The notes under the pieces: model-generated | The model's input: only the letters and a program-made list of their open reading frames with translations | The model's database searches: none | What the model was told of the DNA's origin: nothing | Shown here: piece by piece, positions 1 to 7,911 of the stretch | Numbering within the stretch: the stretch's first letter is position 1 | Layout: each line of letters opens with the position of its first letter | Made by a program: the position numbers and the translations under genes | Origin: an uncultured Prevotella sp. | GTDB taxonomy: Bacteria > Bacteroidota > Bacteroidia > Bacteroidales > Bacteroidaceae | Length of the DNA stretch: 47,789 bases | Assembly: GCA_905233425.1 (NCBI GenBank) | Contig: CAJOEC010000087.1 | Coordinates: forward strand, 1 to 47,789 | Direction: 5' to 3'

Positions 1-23
1 TCTTGTCTACTAATTATATACTG

Positions 24-60
24 ACCCCACCCCTAACCCCTCCCCTACAAGGGAGGGGAA
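24..60. repeat. C-rich hairpin repeat
   Basis: A run of CCCC blocks is followed by a perfect 8-bp stem, CCCCTCCC (37-44) against GGGAGGGG (51-58), with a 6-nt loop. A related sequence follows frdB at 17127-17177, so this looks like a dispersed intergenic repeat that could also act as a transcript-end hairpin. No gene is visible from 1 to 279. Confidence 0.6.
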
Positions 61-184
61 AGGCTGCGCGTAGTTTTTGCAATTTATAGAACATACCTAA
101 TATTTTTGCGAAGGATTATTATAAACGCTGGCAAACAGATTGCCTTTTGAGGCATTTTCCGTTGGCTTTTCATCAGAAAATGTG

Positions 185-237
185 CTTATAGGGTGTGGAC
201 AAGTCACTTTTTTTCGCACTTGTCCACACTCTATAAG
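185..237. promoter_or_regulatory. 20-bp inverted repeat upstream of ATPase gene
   Basis: Arms at 185-204 and 218-237 are complementary over 20 bp with one mismatch, around a 13-nt T-rich centre. The right arm ends 10 bp before the -7 element at 248-255, so the repeat occupies the -33 region. This suits an operator, though a terminator for upstream transcription is also possible. The core TTGTCCAC recurs in the inverted and direct repeats before the DarTG locus (35848-35920). Confidence 0.6.
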
Positions 238-247
238 ATATTTTTTG

Positions 248-255
248 TACCTTTG
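248..255 (+). promoter_or_regulatory. Bacteroidota -7 promoter element (TACCTTTG)
   Basis: TACCTTTG matches the Bacteroidota primary sigma -7 consensus TAnnTTTG and lies 25 bp before the ATPase ATG at 280. No clear -33 TTTG is present at the usual spacing; the right arm of the inverted repeat lies there instead. Confidence 0.55.
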
Positions 256-279
256 CACCCACTAAGCGATAAGAATAAT

Positions 280-1701
280 ATGTTGATAGGTAGAAAGACA
301 GAAAGAGAAGAACTTCTCTCAACGCTTGAGGCAGACGAGTCTCAGTTTGTGGCCGTGTATGGACGGAGACGTGTAGGTAAGACTTACCTTATACGCGAGA
401 CGTTTGGTTGTAAGTTTGTTTTCCAGCATACTGGACTGGCGAAAGGAACGCTTGCCGAACAGCTGGCAGAGTTTCAGGAGTCATTGCGGCAGTCAGGAAT
501 GAGGCGTCCGCGCCGCCCAAAGTCGTGGATGGATGCCTTCCATATACTGTCTGACCTTATAGCCGGGATAAACGACGAAGGGAAAAAAGTAGTGTTTATT
601 GACGAACTGCCGTGGATGGATACCCCACGGTCGAACCTTCTCAGCGCCTTGGAGCATTTCTGGAACGGATGGGCAAGTGCGCGCAAAGACATAGTACTGA
701 TAGTGTGCGGCAGTGCGACGGCTTGGGTGCAGAAGAAGATTCTGAACAACTATGGAGGACTGCACAACCGTGTCACTATGAAACTGCGCATTCTGCCCTT
801 CACGCTTTCAGAGTGTGAGCAATACATGGAGTCGCGGGGTCTGGCTCTAAGCCGCAAGGAACTGACAATGGGCTATATGGCAATGGGTGGCATACCTTTT
901 TATTGGAGCCTGATGAAAAAGAAATGGAGCCTTGACCAGAACATCGACAACCTGTTTTTCAAAAACGACGCTCCTTTGCAGAGAGAATATGATGCCCTTT
1001 ACGCATCGTTGTTTAAATACCCAGAATCTTACCTGAAGGTTGTAGCCGCTTTGGGCGGTATTCGCCAGGGACTACACCGTGAAGATATTATCAGAATCAC
1101 GAAACTCTCTGATAACCAGACCTTCTCCGACGTGTTGTGTGACTTGGAGCAATGCGGTTTCATACGGAAATATATGGCTATTGGCAAGAAGACACGAGAC
1201 GCTTTCTATCAGTTGACAGACAACTATACGCTGTTCTACCTCAACTTCGTGAAAGAGAACAAGGAGAACGACGAGCATTTTTGGACTAATAGCATTGACA
1301 CTCCTATATTGACCACTTGGAGTGGTCTTGCCTTTGAGCGGTTATGCCTTTGGCATGTGCCACAGATAAAGGCCGCCCTTGGGATTCAAGGTGTGAACAG
1401 TTCCGTGTGTTCTTGGCGCACAGAGGCCACAGAAGAACATGACGGCGCACAAGTGGACTTGCTGATTGACCGCAAGGACGGTGTTATCAACCTATGCGAG
1501 ATGAAATACGCTGATGACCAGTATGCCTTTGATGCCGACGAAGAGAGCAAACTGCGAAACCGGCGTACTGCATTCAAACTTGACACCAAAACGAAGAAAG
1601 CCATTCACACAACGCTTGTCACAACATACGGGTTGCGCAAGAACAGCCACAGCGGAATCGTACAGAGTGTTGTGACGATGGATGATCTGTTCAAGGATTA
1701 G
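280..1701 (+). CDS. AAA ATPase with C-terminal DUF234-type nuclease-like domain
   Basis: A 473-residue member of the archaeal-type ATPase family common in Bacteroidota. Walker A is GRRRVGKT near residue 27 and Walker B is VVFIDELPWMD. The middle is a winged-helix-like region, and the C-terminus has a PD-(D/E)XK-like pattern (AQVDLLIDRK followed by CEMKY, near residues 390-410), as in DUF234 proteins. I chose ATG 280 because it follows a -7 element by 25 bp and gives the usual N-terminus MLIGRKTEREE; the 29 codons upstream read through the promoter. The physiological role of the family is not established. It stands alone behind a long inverted repeat, which suggests self-regulation. A second, different family member lies at 33761. 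Confidence 0.85.
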   Translation: MLIGRKTEREELLSTLEADESQFVAVYGRRRVGKTYLIRETFGCKFVFQHTGLAKGTLAEQLAEFQESLRQSGMRRPRRPKSWMDAFHILSDLIAGINDEGKKVVFIDELPWMDTPRSNLLSALEHFWNGWASARKDIVLIVCGSATAWVQKKILNNYGGLHNRVTMKLRILPFTLSECEQYMESRGLALSRKELTMGYMAMGGIPFYWSLMKKKWSLDQNIDNLFFKNDAPLQREYDALYASLFKYPESYLKVVAALGGIRQGLHREDIIRITKLSDNQTFSDVLCDLEQCGFIRKYMAIGKKTRDAFYQLTDNYTLFYLNFVKENKENDEHFWTNSIDTPILTTWSGLAFERLCLWHVPQIKAALGIQGVNSSVCSWRTEATEEHDGAQVDLLIDRKDGVINLCEMKYADDQYAFDADEESKLRNRRTAFKLDTKTKKAIHTTLVTTYGLRKNSHSGIVQSVVTMDDLFKD

Positions 1702-1776
1702 GCAACAGTCTCAATCTGTGGGCACTTTTCTTCGTCGCCTCTGCCCTCTGTCGAAATCGTCGCCGAGGGGCCAAAA

Positions 1777-1839
1777 AGTTCGCGCCGTGCGAACTCCCAG
1801 TCCGCCCGGCGCGAACTGTCAGTTCGCACGGCGCGAACT
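1777..1839. repeat. Perfect 18-bp inverted repeat of GTTCGCGCC type
   Basis: Arms at 1777-1794 and 1822-1839 pair perfectly (GTTCGCGCCGTGCGAAC and its complement). A further CGGCGCGAAC copy sits in the loop. The region lies in a gene-free gap from 1702 to 2199 and resembles the CACGGCG palindrome ladder at 25892-25975 in style. Confidence 0.7.
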
Positions 1840-1876
1840 CCGAGCCCGCACAGGGCCTGTTCACAGAGAGCTCCCT

Positions 1877-2038
1877 TGTAGGGACGCGACGTGTCGCGTC
1901 CGCACTGTTGATGCGACACGTCGCGTCCACTACAAGGCCAAGGCGTGTCATGTGTTCTCGGACGCGACACGTCGCGTCCCTACAAGGCCAAGGCGTGTCA
2001 TGTGTTCTCGGACGCGACACGTCGCGTCCCTACAAGGC
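1877..2038. repeat. Palindromic 20-mer cluster with perfect 50-bp tandem duplication
   Basis: Copies of the near-palindrome GGACGCGACACGTCGCGTCC, or its complement with GT at the centre, occur at 1882-1901, 1960-1979 and 2010-2029, with a partial copy at 1911-1928. Positions 1931-1980 and 1981-2030 are identical 50-bp units, each carrying one palindrome plus a constant flank. The block fills most of the gap before the next promoter. Open frames across it only translate repeats. Confidence 0.85.
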
Positions 2039-2109
2039 TGTCAGAGTTAAAAACACATAAAAATAAAAAAAATATCCGCCCCGATATGCCCTGCCAAAAT
2101 TATAATTAG

Positions 2110-2117
2110 TACTTTTG
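2110..2117 (+). promoter_or_regulatory. -7 promoter element (TACTTTTG)
   Basis: TACTTTTG matches TAnnTTTG and lies about 83 bp before the secreted-protein start at 2200. No convincing -33 element is seen. It would drive the 2200 and 5314 genes, which are only 18 bp apart, and possibly tamB. Confidence 0.5.
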
Positions 2118-2199
2118 CATACTTTTTAGCATTAAAATGTAAGCGCGAAGCGAAGAAAAGAGACAAAACAGAAACAAAAGTAAACAATAACAAACAAAA

Positions 2200-5100
2200 A
2201 TGCTTATGAACATTGCTACACTAACGGGCAGGAGCCGCGTGCTTCTTGCCACTGTTCTTGCGCTTGTCATGGTCGGGTCCACGGCAAGCGCTGAGACAAT
2301 CTTTGAGGATTTTGAGAACCTGACGGTTGTCGATGCCGACGGCAATGCCCTCGCCAACACATGGACGGCGGGCTATGGCCTGTCAAACGGATGGAAAGTC
2401 ATCGGCGGCACCATACAGCCGGGCGAAAACACATACGCCAACTATGCCCTGACGAAGGAGACAGGCAAGGGCTGGTTGGACAGCGACTACTATCTCTGCT
2501 CAACGGCCAGCAGCACCAACTCGGCCTACGTGTTCATCCCCAAGCAGTTGCAGGGCAACATAACGTTCTACGTGAAGTCGAGCCTGAGCAGCCGAAGCAG
2601 TGGCACCAGCTCGGTGAAAGTCTATGAGGCCGACGCCGAGGGCAACGTCAGCTCCACCCTGCTCTACGAGGCCACGCCCGTGAAAGGCGGCAACTGGCTG
2701 CCCTGCACCATCGCCGAGGTCCAGGGCAAGTACATCGCCATCAACCTCGTGCGCTGCCTTCTCGACGATTTCACCGCCGAGGTGGGCGACGGCAGCTCTG
2801 TCGTGGTGACCGAGAATAAGGCCATCACCGTGACCGCCTTCCAGCTGACCACCGAATGCAGCTATACCAACCCCATCCTGGCCAACGAGGAGAACCAGTT
2901 CGCTGCCGACTTCGACGTGACCGTCAAGAACAGTGGCAATGTCGAACTGGCCGCTGAGGATGTCAAGGTGCAGGTGGAGACCTCCGACGGCGTGGTCTTC
3001 GGCACCGCCACCGCTACCGCGCCACTTGCCGTGGACGGCGAGGTTGTCGTCCCCGTGACCATCACCGCCGATGCCGGCGATCTGGGCACGTCGAATATCA
3101 AGACGTTCACGTTCTATGCCCGCGAGAAGCTTGGCAACATACGTTTCGCCACAAGCCGCTATGTGTACGTGACGCCCTACCAGGCCAAGTTTGCCATCAA
3201 CGGCCCCGACGGCTACGCCCTTGATGCCGACGAGACCGTCAGCTTCGGCACGAGCCAAGAAGCCGTCACGCGTACAATAATTATTAAAAACGACGGCACA
3301 GCCCCGCTCGCCGTGAGCGGTATCGCCCTTCCCGAGGGCTTCACCGCAAGCGAGACCGCCTTCAGCGTTGAGGCCGGCGGCTCGAAGACCGTCACCCTGA
3401 CGATGACCCCCGCCGCCCCCTTCGGCGTGAAGGGCGGCACCGCAACCATCAGCCACGCCCTTGGCGACTTCACCTTCGCCGTCAGCGGCACCACCATCGA
3501 CCCGACAAAGTTCTTCGTGAACTTCGAGGACCAGCAGTTCCCCTCGTCGTGGACTGTTGGCGACAAGTGGGGTATCACCTCGCAGAGCGGCAACTACTAC
3601 GCCTATCAGAGCAGCAACTCTGAGGCCACAGCCATCGTCACCCAGAGGCTGACCGTGGCCGAGGGCGAGCAGATGACCCTCGAGGCCAAGCGCGCCTACG
3701 CCTACAATGCCGCCACGCTGACTGTGAGCTACAGCGCCGACCAGGAGAACTGGACCGTGGCCGGAGGCTACGAGCTGACCAGTGCCTTCGAGACTTATAC
3801 CATCGGTGGCATACCCGCCGGCGACTACTATCTGAAGTTCGAGGGCCAGTATGTGGCCATCGACAATATCGCCGGTTTCACCGAGGCCACCGACGCCCCC
3901 GTGCTGGGCGTCTATATGGAGGGCACCGCCATGAAAGACGGCGACAGCTTCTCGTTTGAACTTGTCAATGCCGACACATCGGCCACCTTCACCGTGAAGA
4001 ACGACGGCACGGGAACACTCAGCGCCGACATAGCCGTTGACGGCGAGGGCTTCAGCGTCAATCCCGCAAGCGTCAGCCTTGGCGCCGGCGAGAGCGCACA
4101 GGTCGTAGTGAGCATGGCCGCACAGCCATGGGGCATAAAGACCGGTACGCTGACCATAGGCGACATGACCATCGGCCTTGAGGGTGAGAGCCGCGACCCG
4201 GAGATGCTCTTCGTCGACTTCGAGGACGGCCAGTGGCCCGCAGGATGGGCGCCCGGCAAGAACTGGAGCGTCTACCAGCAGATGGCCGAGCACTACGACT
4301 ACAACGCCGAGGTGAGCGACCTCGTCACCGCCAAGCTGCGCGTGGAGGAAGGCCAGTCGCTGCAGTTCGACGCCAAGCGCTCGACCGAGACCTACGAGTC
4401 GGCTATCATTGTGAGCTATTCTTACGACAAGGAGGTGTGGCTCGAAGCCGATGCCTCGATAGAGCTTACTGCCGACATGGCAACCTACAGCGTGGCATTG
4501 CCCGAGGGCGACTACTATGTGATGTTCAGCGGCTGCAACGTCTGCATCGACAATGTCACCGGCGTGAAGCTGTCGAAGGACATCGACCACATCGTCTTCT
4601 GGACAGCCGACGTTCCCGGCGAGGGCATGGTGAACAATGAGTACACGGCCACCCTCACCGTCAGCAACGAGGGCGTCGACGGCGAGGAGGTCACCGTGCG
4701 CTTCTACATGGACGGCGAGGCCGTGATGGAGGAGACCGTGACCATGGCCTTCAACGAGAGCCGCACATTCACCTACGCTTTCACCCCGCAGGAGGCAAGC
4801 GAGGGCATCGACGCCTACTTCGAGGTTGCATACGCCGGGCTTCCCGTTGAGAAGAGCGACCCCGTGACCGTGGTCATCAAGGCCGAGGAGGGCCAGTTCG
4901 TCAAGCTCTGGGGAACCGTCACCGACAAGGACTCCGAGGCCGCTATCGTGGGCGCGGAGATTACCCTCACGTGTGGCGACATTGTCTACACCGGCACCTC
5001 CGACGACGAGGGCCGCTACGAGATTGACGTCTACAATAGCGGCACCGACTACAAGTACTCTGTAACCGTCGTGGCCGAAGGCTACGATGACATCGTCCTG

Positions 5101-5295
5101 GAAACCTTCTATGTGAACGGCTTGGGCGAGGACAACATGGAGCACAACTTCAAGATGACTTCAGAAATAGTCACCGCCATCAGCGGCATGGACGACAGCA
5201 GTGCCGACGCAAAGGTCTACGACCTGCAGGGACGCATCGTCACAAAGGCCGCCAAGGGGCTATATATTATCAACGGAAAGAAAACAATAAAATAA
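2200..5295 (+). CDS. Large secreted Ig-like surface protein with type IX-like C-terminal tail
   Basis: A 1031-residue exported protein. The N-terminus has a basic GRSR stretch, a hydrophobic core and a likely cleavage site after STASA. Two jelly-roll-like segments begin FVNFEDQQFPSSW (about residue 438) and FVDFEDGQWPAGW (about 670), resembling choice-of-anchor/adhesin modules. Each is preceded by an Ig-like domain with NDGT motifs. A carboxypeptidase-regulatory-like domain (KLWGTVTDKD) starts near residue 900. The end VYDLQGR...KGLYIINGKK is the tail typical of Prevotella type IX-secreted proteins. Start may be 2200 or the ATG at 2206. The next gene is 18 bp downstream and has the same architecture style, so an operon of cell-surface proteins is likely. 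No catalytic motif was recognised; function is unknown. Confidence 0.85.
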   Translation: MLMNIATLTGRSRVLLATVLALVMVGSTASAETIFEDFENLTVVDADGNALANTWTAGYGLSNGWKVIGGTIQPGENTYANYALTKETGKGWLDSDYYLCSTASSTNSAYVFIPKQLQGNITFYVKSSLSSRSSGTSSVKVYEADAEGNVSSTLLYEATPVKGGNWLPCTIAEVQGKYIAINLVRCLLDDFTAEVGDGSSVVVTENKAITVTAFQLTTECSYTNPILANEENQFAADFDVTVKNSGNVELAAEDVKVQVETSDGVVFGTATATAPLAVDGEVVVPVTITADAGDLGTSNIKTFTFYAREKLGNIRFATSRYVYVTPYQAKFAINGPDGYALDADETVSFGTSQEAVTRTIIIKNDGTAPLAVSGIALPEGFTASETAFSVEAGGSKTVTLTMTPAAPFGVKGGTATISHALGDFTFAVSGTTIDPTKFFVNFEDQQFPSSWTVGDKWGITSQSGNYYAYQSSNSEATAIVTQRLTVAEGEQMTLEAKRAYAYNAATLTVSYSADQENWTVAGGYELTSAFETYTIGGIPAGDYYLKFEGQYVAIDNIAGFTEATDAPVLGVYMEGTAMKDGDSFSFELVNADTSATFTVKNDGTGTLSADIAVDGEGFSVNPASVSLGAGESAQVVVSMAAQPWGIKTGTLTIGDMTIGLEGESRDPEMLFVDFEDGQWPAGWAPGKNWSVYQQMAEHYDYNAEVSDLVTAKLRVEEGQSLQFDAKRSTETYESAIIVSYSYDKEVWLEADASIELTADMATYSVALPEGDYYVMFSGCNVCIDNVTGVKLSKDIDHIVFWTADVPGEGMVNNEYTATLTVSNEGVDGEEVTVRFYMDGEAVMEETVTMAFNESRTFTYAFTPQEASEGIDAYFEVAYAGLPVEKSDPVTVVIKAEEGQFVKLWGTVTDKDSEAAIVGAEITLTCGDIVYTGTSDDEGRYEIDVYNSGTDYKYSVTVVAEGYDDIVLETFYVNGLGEDNMEHNFKMTSEIVTAISGMDDSSADAKVYDLQGRIVTKAAKGLYIINGKKTIK

Positions 5296-5313
5296 ACAAC
5301 ATCAGAAAGAAAA

Positions 5314-7824
5314 ATGAAAAAGACATTGATTTCAGCAGCCGTGGCAGCCATGATGGCCATGCCCGTGCTGGCACAGAACGACAACCCCGTAGTCATCAAG
5401 GGTTCGCTCATCGATTGGTATTATTGGGGCAAGGACTACACAGGCAGCACCAGCGGCGAGGGATGGAACCAGCAGCCGACAGGAGGTGGCGCATGGATTG
5501 ACGAGAACGGCGTGGCCCACTCAACAGGAGCACCCAACATCGGACTGCTCTCGCTGACGCTCAACCCAGGGGCACCGCGCCCTCTGCTGCCCGAGTTCAA
5601 CATCCGCAACACTGTGCTCTACAGCAACTGCGGTGGTGTGTTTGTGGGCGGCAACACCTACTATTCGTTCTTCGGACATGAGGTCGACGCCTCGATGAAC
5701 ATCGACGGCGAGTACGGCTCGGAGAACTACGAGATAATAGTGCGCAAGTGGACGTGGGACGGCGTTTCCGACAACGGACTCTACACAAACGTGAAATACG
5801 AGAATGTGGGCAAGATATACAACCAGCCCACCGACCTCACCTACGACCCGCTGAACGACATCATCTACGGTGTGTTCAACATCGGCGGAGGCAATGGCTA
5901 CAAGCTTGGAACCATCGATCTGGAGACATTCGAGATAACGTGGATCTCACGCGAGGCAATGCCACTGACCGGCGAGCTGCGCACACTGGCAGTGAACAGC
6001 CATGGCAAGCTCTTCGGTACTGACAAGAGCGGCAACGTGTACAGGGTGAGCACAACCGACGGCACACTGGACTTCGTCGGAAACATGGGCTTCAAGTCCC
6101 AGGAGAAGATGATGTCGGCAACATTCGACCTGCGCACCGACAAGCTCTACTGGATCGGCTACATGAACGACGGAAAGAAATCGGCCGACACCAGCGGAAC
6201 CAACAACACGCTGACCATTGAAGAGGGCGGACGCGACACAGGACTCTACGAAATCAACACCCAGACCGGCGTCGCAACACTCATAGGAAAGACCGACTTT
6301 GTGGATGTCATAAACCAGTATGACGAGAACGGGCAGCTCATCGGCGCCGTCACCAACAAGTATGGCAAGATGCAGATGACGGGTATATACGTGGAGGGCA
6401 GCTTCGTGAAAGCCAACCACGACCTGAAAGTCACGTTCAAGAAATGTCCCGACCAGATGATTGTCAATGAGCCTGACTGGAACAATGTCGTCGTCAACGT
6501 GAAGAACATCGGACTGAAGAGCATGCGCGGAAACAAGTATGCCATCACATTCTATGCCGACGACGTGTTGCTGGGCACCATCGACAACTACGGCGAAGAT
6601 ATATACACCCACGACATCGACCCGGGACAGAGCTACGACTACTACTTCAGCTACTCAGCCCCCAGTCAGCCCGGCGAGCAGAAACTCAGCGTCTACGTGA
6701 GCTGTGAGGAAGACGAGATCGTTGCGAACAACTATGCCGAGAAGGGTGTGCGCATACTCACGAAGCAGATGCTCGCTGCACCGGTGATCTACGGCGTTGA
6801 AAACGACGGCAAGCTGACACTCTCATGGGCACATCCCAGGGGACGCTTCATCGAGAGCGCCGAGAACTATGTGCCCTTCAGCTACGAGAACATGGGCGCA
6901 TGGATAATGTACGACGGCGACAAGGGCTACACACAGAAGGCCAACAATTGGAACTCGTCGATAGACTACCCCAACTGGAGCACTCCAAAGGCATATATCG
7001 TCATGGATCCCATGAAGGCCGGATTCGACCGCGCCGTGGGAGGAAACAAGTTCTATCCGCACTCCGGCGACCAGTATTTCGCTGCATGGTGGACGGCTGT
7101 ACCCGACAACAGTGAGGCCGGAGGCCACCAGATTGCCAACAACGACTGGATAATCTCGCCACAGTTAGACGGACTGCCACAGGAAATCAGCTTCTGGGCA
7201 AAGGGTTACAAGGGCGTGGAGAGCGCCGGCTACGAGACCGAGATGAACCACCCCGAACTCATGCGCGTGCTCGTTACGGGAGTTGAATACAACTCTGTAG
7301 ACGACATGGACGAGTCGCACTGGGCAGCGGTGGTAGACACTTTCCTGGTGAACAACACCGAGTGGACACAGTACAAGGCAACACTGCCACAGGGAAGCCG
7401 GCACTTCGCCCTGCAGTGCTGCAGCAAGGAGGGCTTCGTGCTCATGCTCGACGACATCTCGTTCACCCTTCCCTACAAGGAGATTACCGGCTTCAGGGTC
7501 TATTGCAACGGAAGAAGGGTGGCCATGATGGGCAACAACGGATTCTCATACACCGACAATGCAGCCGTGCCTGGCAACGTGTACACTGTGACAGCCGTCT
7601 ATGAGGAAGGAGAGTCGCAGCCTTCAAACAAGTACGTTTACGGAGTGCCTGTCGTGGTCTATGGCGACGTCAATGGCGACGGTGTGGTCGACGTGGCCGA
7701 CATTGCCAACGTCATTGCCATCATGGCCGGTGAAACCGCCGAGGCCAGTGCTGACGTCAATGGCGACGGTGTGGTCGACGTGGCCGATATTGCAATGATA
7801 ATATACCTGATGTCGACAAAATAG
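5314..7824 (+). CDS. Secreted multidomain protein with C-terminal dockerin-like repeats
   Basis: An 836-residue protein with signal peptide MKKTLISAAVAAMMAMPVLA. The N-terminal half has propeller-like segments (LTYDPLNDIIYGVFN), followed by a CARDB/Ig-like region around residues 360-490 and a jelly-roll-like segment containing GDQYFAAWWTAVPDN and IISPQLDGLP. The C-terminus has two EF-hand-like dockerin repeats (DVNGDGVVDVADIA), each with D-x-N-x-D-G-x-x-D calcium ligands. The DNA of the two repeats (7666-7707 and 7753-7794) is almost identical, which suggests recent duplication or gene conversion. In Prevotella such terminal modules are common on exported proteins that are not cellulosomal. 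No enzyme motif was recognised. Confidence 0.85.
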   Translation: MKKTLISAAVAAMMAMPVLAQNDNPVVIKGSLIDWYYWGKDYTGSTSGEGWNQQPTGGGAWIDENGVAHSTGAPNIGLLSLTLNPGAPRPLLPEFNIRNTVLYSNCGGVFVGGNTYYSFFGHEVDASMNIDGEYGSENYEIIVRKWTWDGVSDNGLYTNVKYENVGKIYNQPTDLTYDPLNDIIYGVFNIGGGNGYKLGTIDLETFEITWISREAMPLTGELRTLAVNSHGKLFGTDKSGNVYRVSTTDGTLDFVGNMGFKSQEKMMSATFDLRTDKLYWIGYMNDGKKSADTSGTNNTLTIEEGGRDTGLYEINTQTGVATLIGKTDFVDVINQYDENGQLIGAVTNKYGKMQMTGIYVEGSFVKANHDLKVTFKKCPDQMIVNEPDWNNVVVNVKNIGLKSMRGNKYAITFYADDVLLGTIDNYGEDIYTHDIDPGQSYDYYFSYSAPSQPGEQKLSVYVSCEEDEIVANNYAEKGVRILTKQMLAAPVIYGVENDGKLTLSWAHPRGRFIESAENYVPFSYENMGAWIMYDGDKGYTQKANNWNSSIDYPNWSTPKAYIVMDPMKAGFDRAVGGNKFYPHSGDQYFAAWWTAVPDNSEAGGHQIANNDWIISPQLDGLPQEISFWAKGYKGVESAGYETEMNHPELMRVLVTGVEYNSVDDMDESHWAAVVDTFLVNNTEWTQYKATLPQGSRHFALQCCSKEGFVLMLDDISFTLPYKEITGFRVYCNGRRVAMMGNNGFSYTDNAAVPGNVYTVTAVYEEGESQPSNKYVYGVPVVVYGDVNGDGVVDVADIANVIAIMAGETAEASADVNGDGVVDVADIAMIIYLMSTK

Positions 7825-7911
7825 CCGGCATCAGCGGGAAATACAATCTAATAAATTTAGCTAATCGCAACTTCAAAGAAGAAAATCCTACTACGCCTGA
7901 CGACGGCCTTC

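Noticed and set aside
1682..2050. Open frames on both strands in the gap after the first ATPase
   Set aside because: They translate only the palindromes and tandem repeats (RDATCRV-type peptides).
2500..5145. An 881-codon open frame on the minus strand opposite the secreted protein gene
   Set aside because: It mirrors the GC-rich codon use of the plus-strand gene, has no recognisable domain, signal or promoter, and the plus-strand protein has clear domains and a signal peptide.
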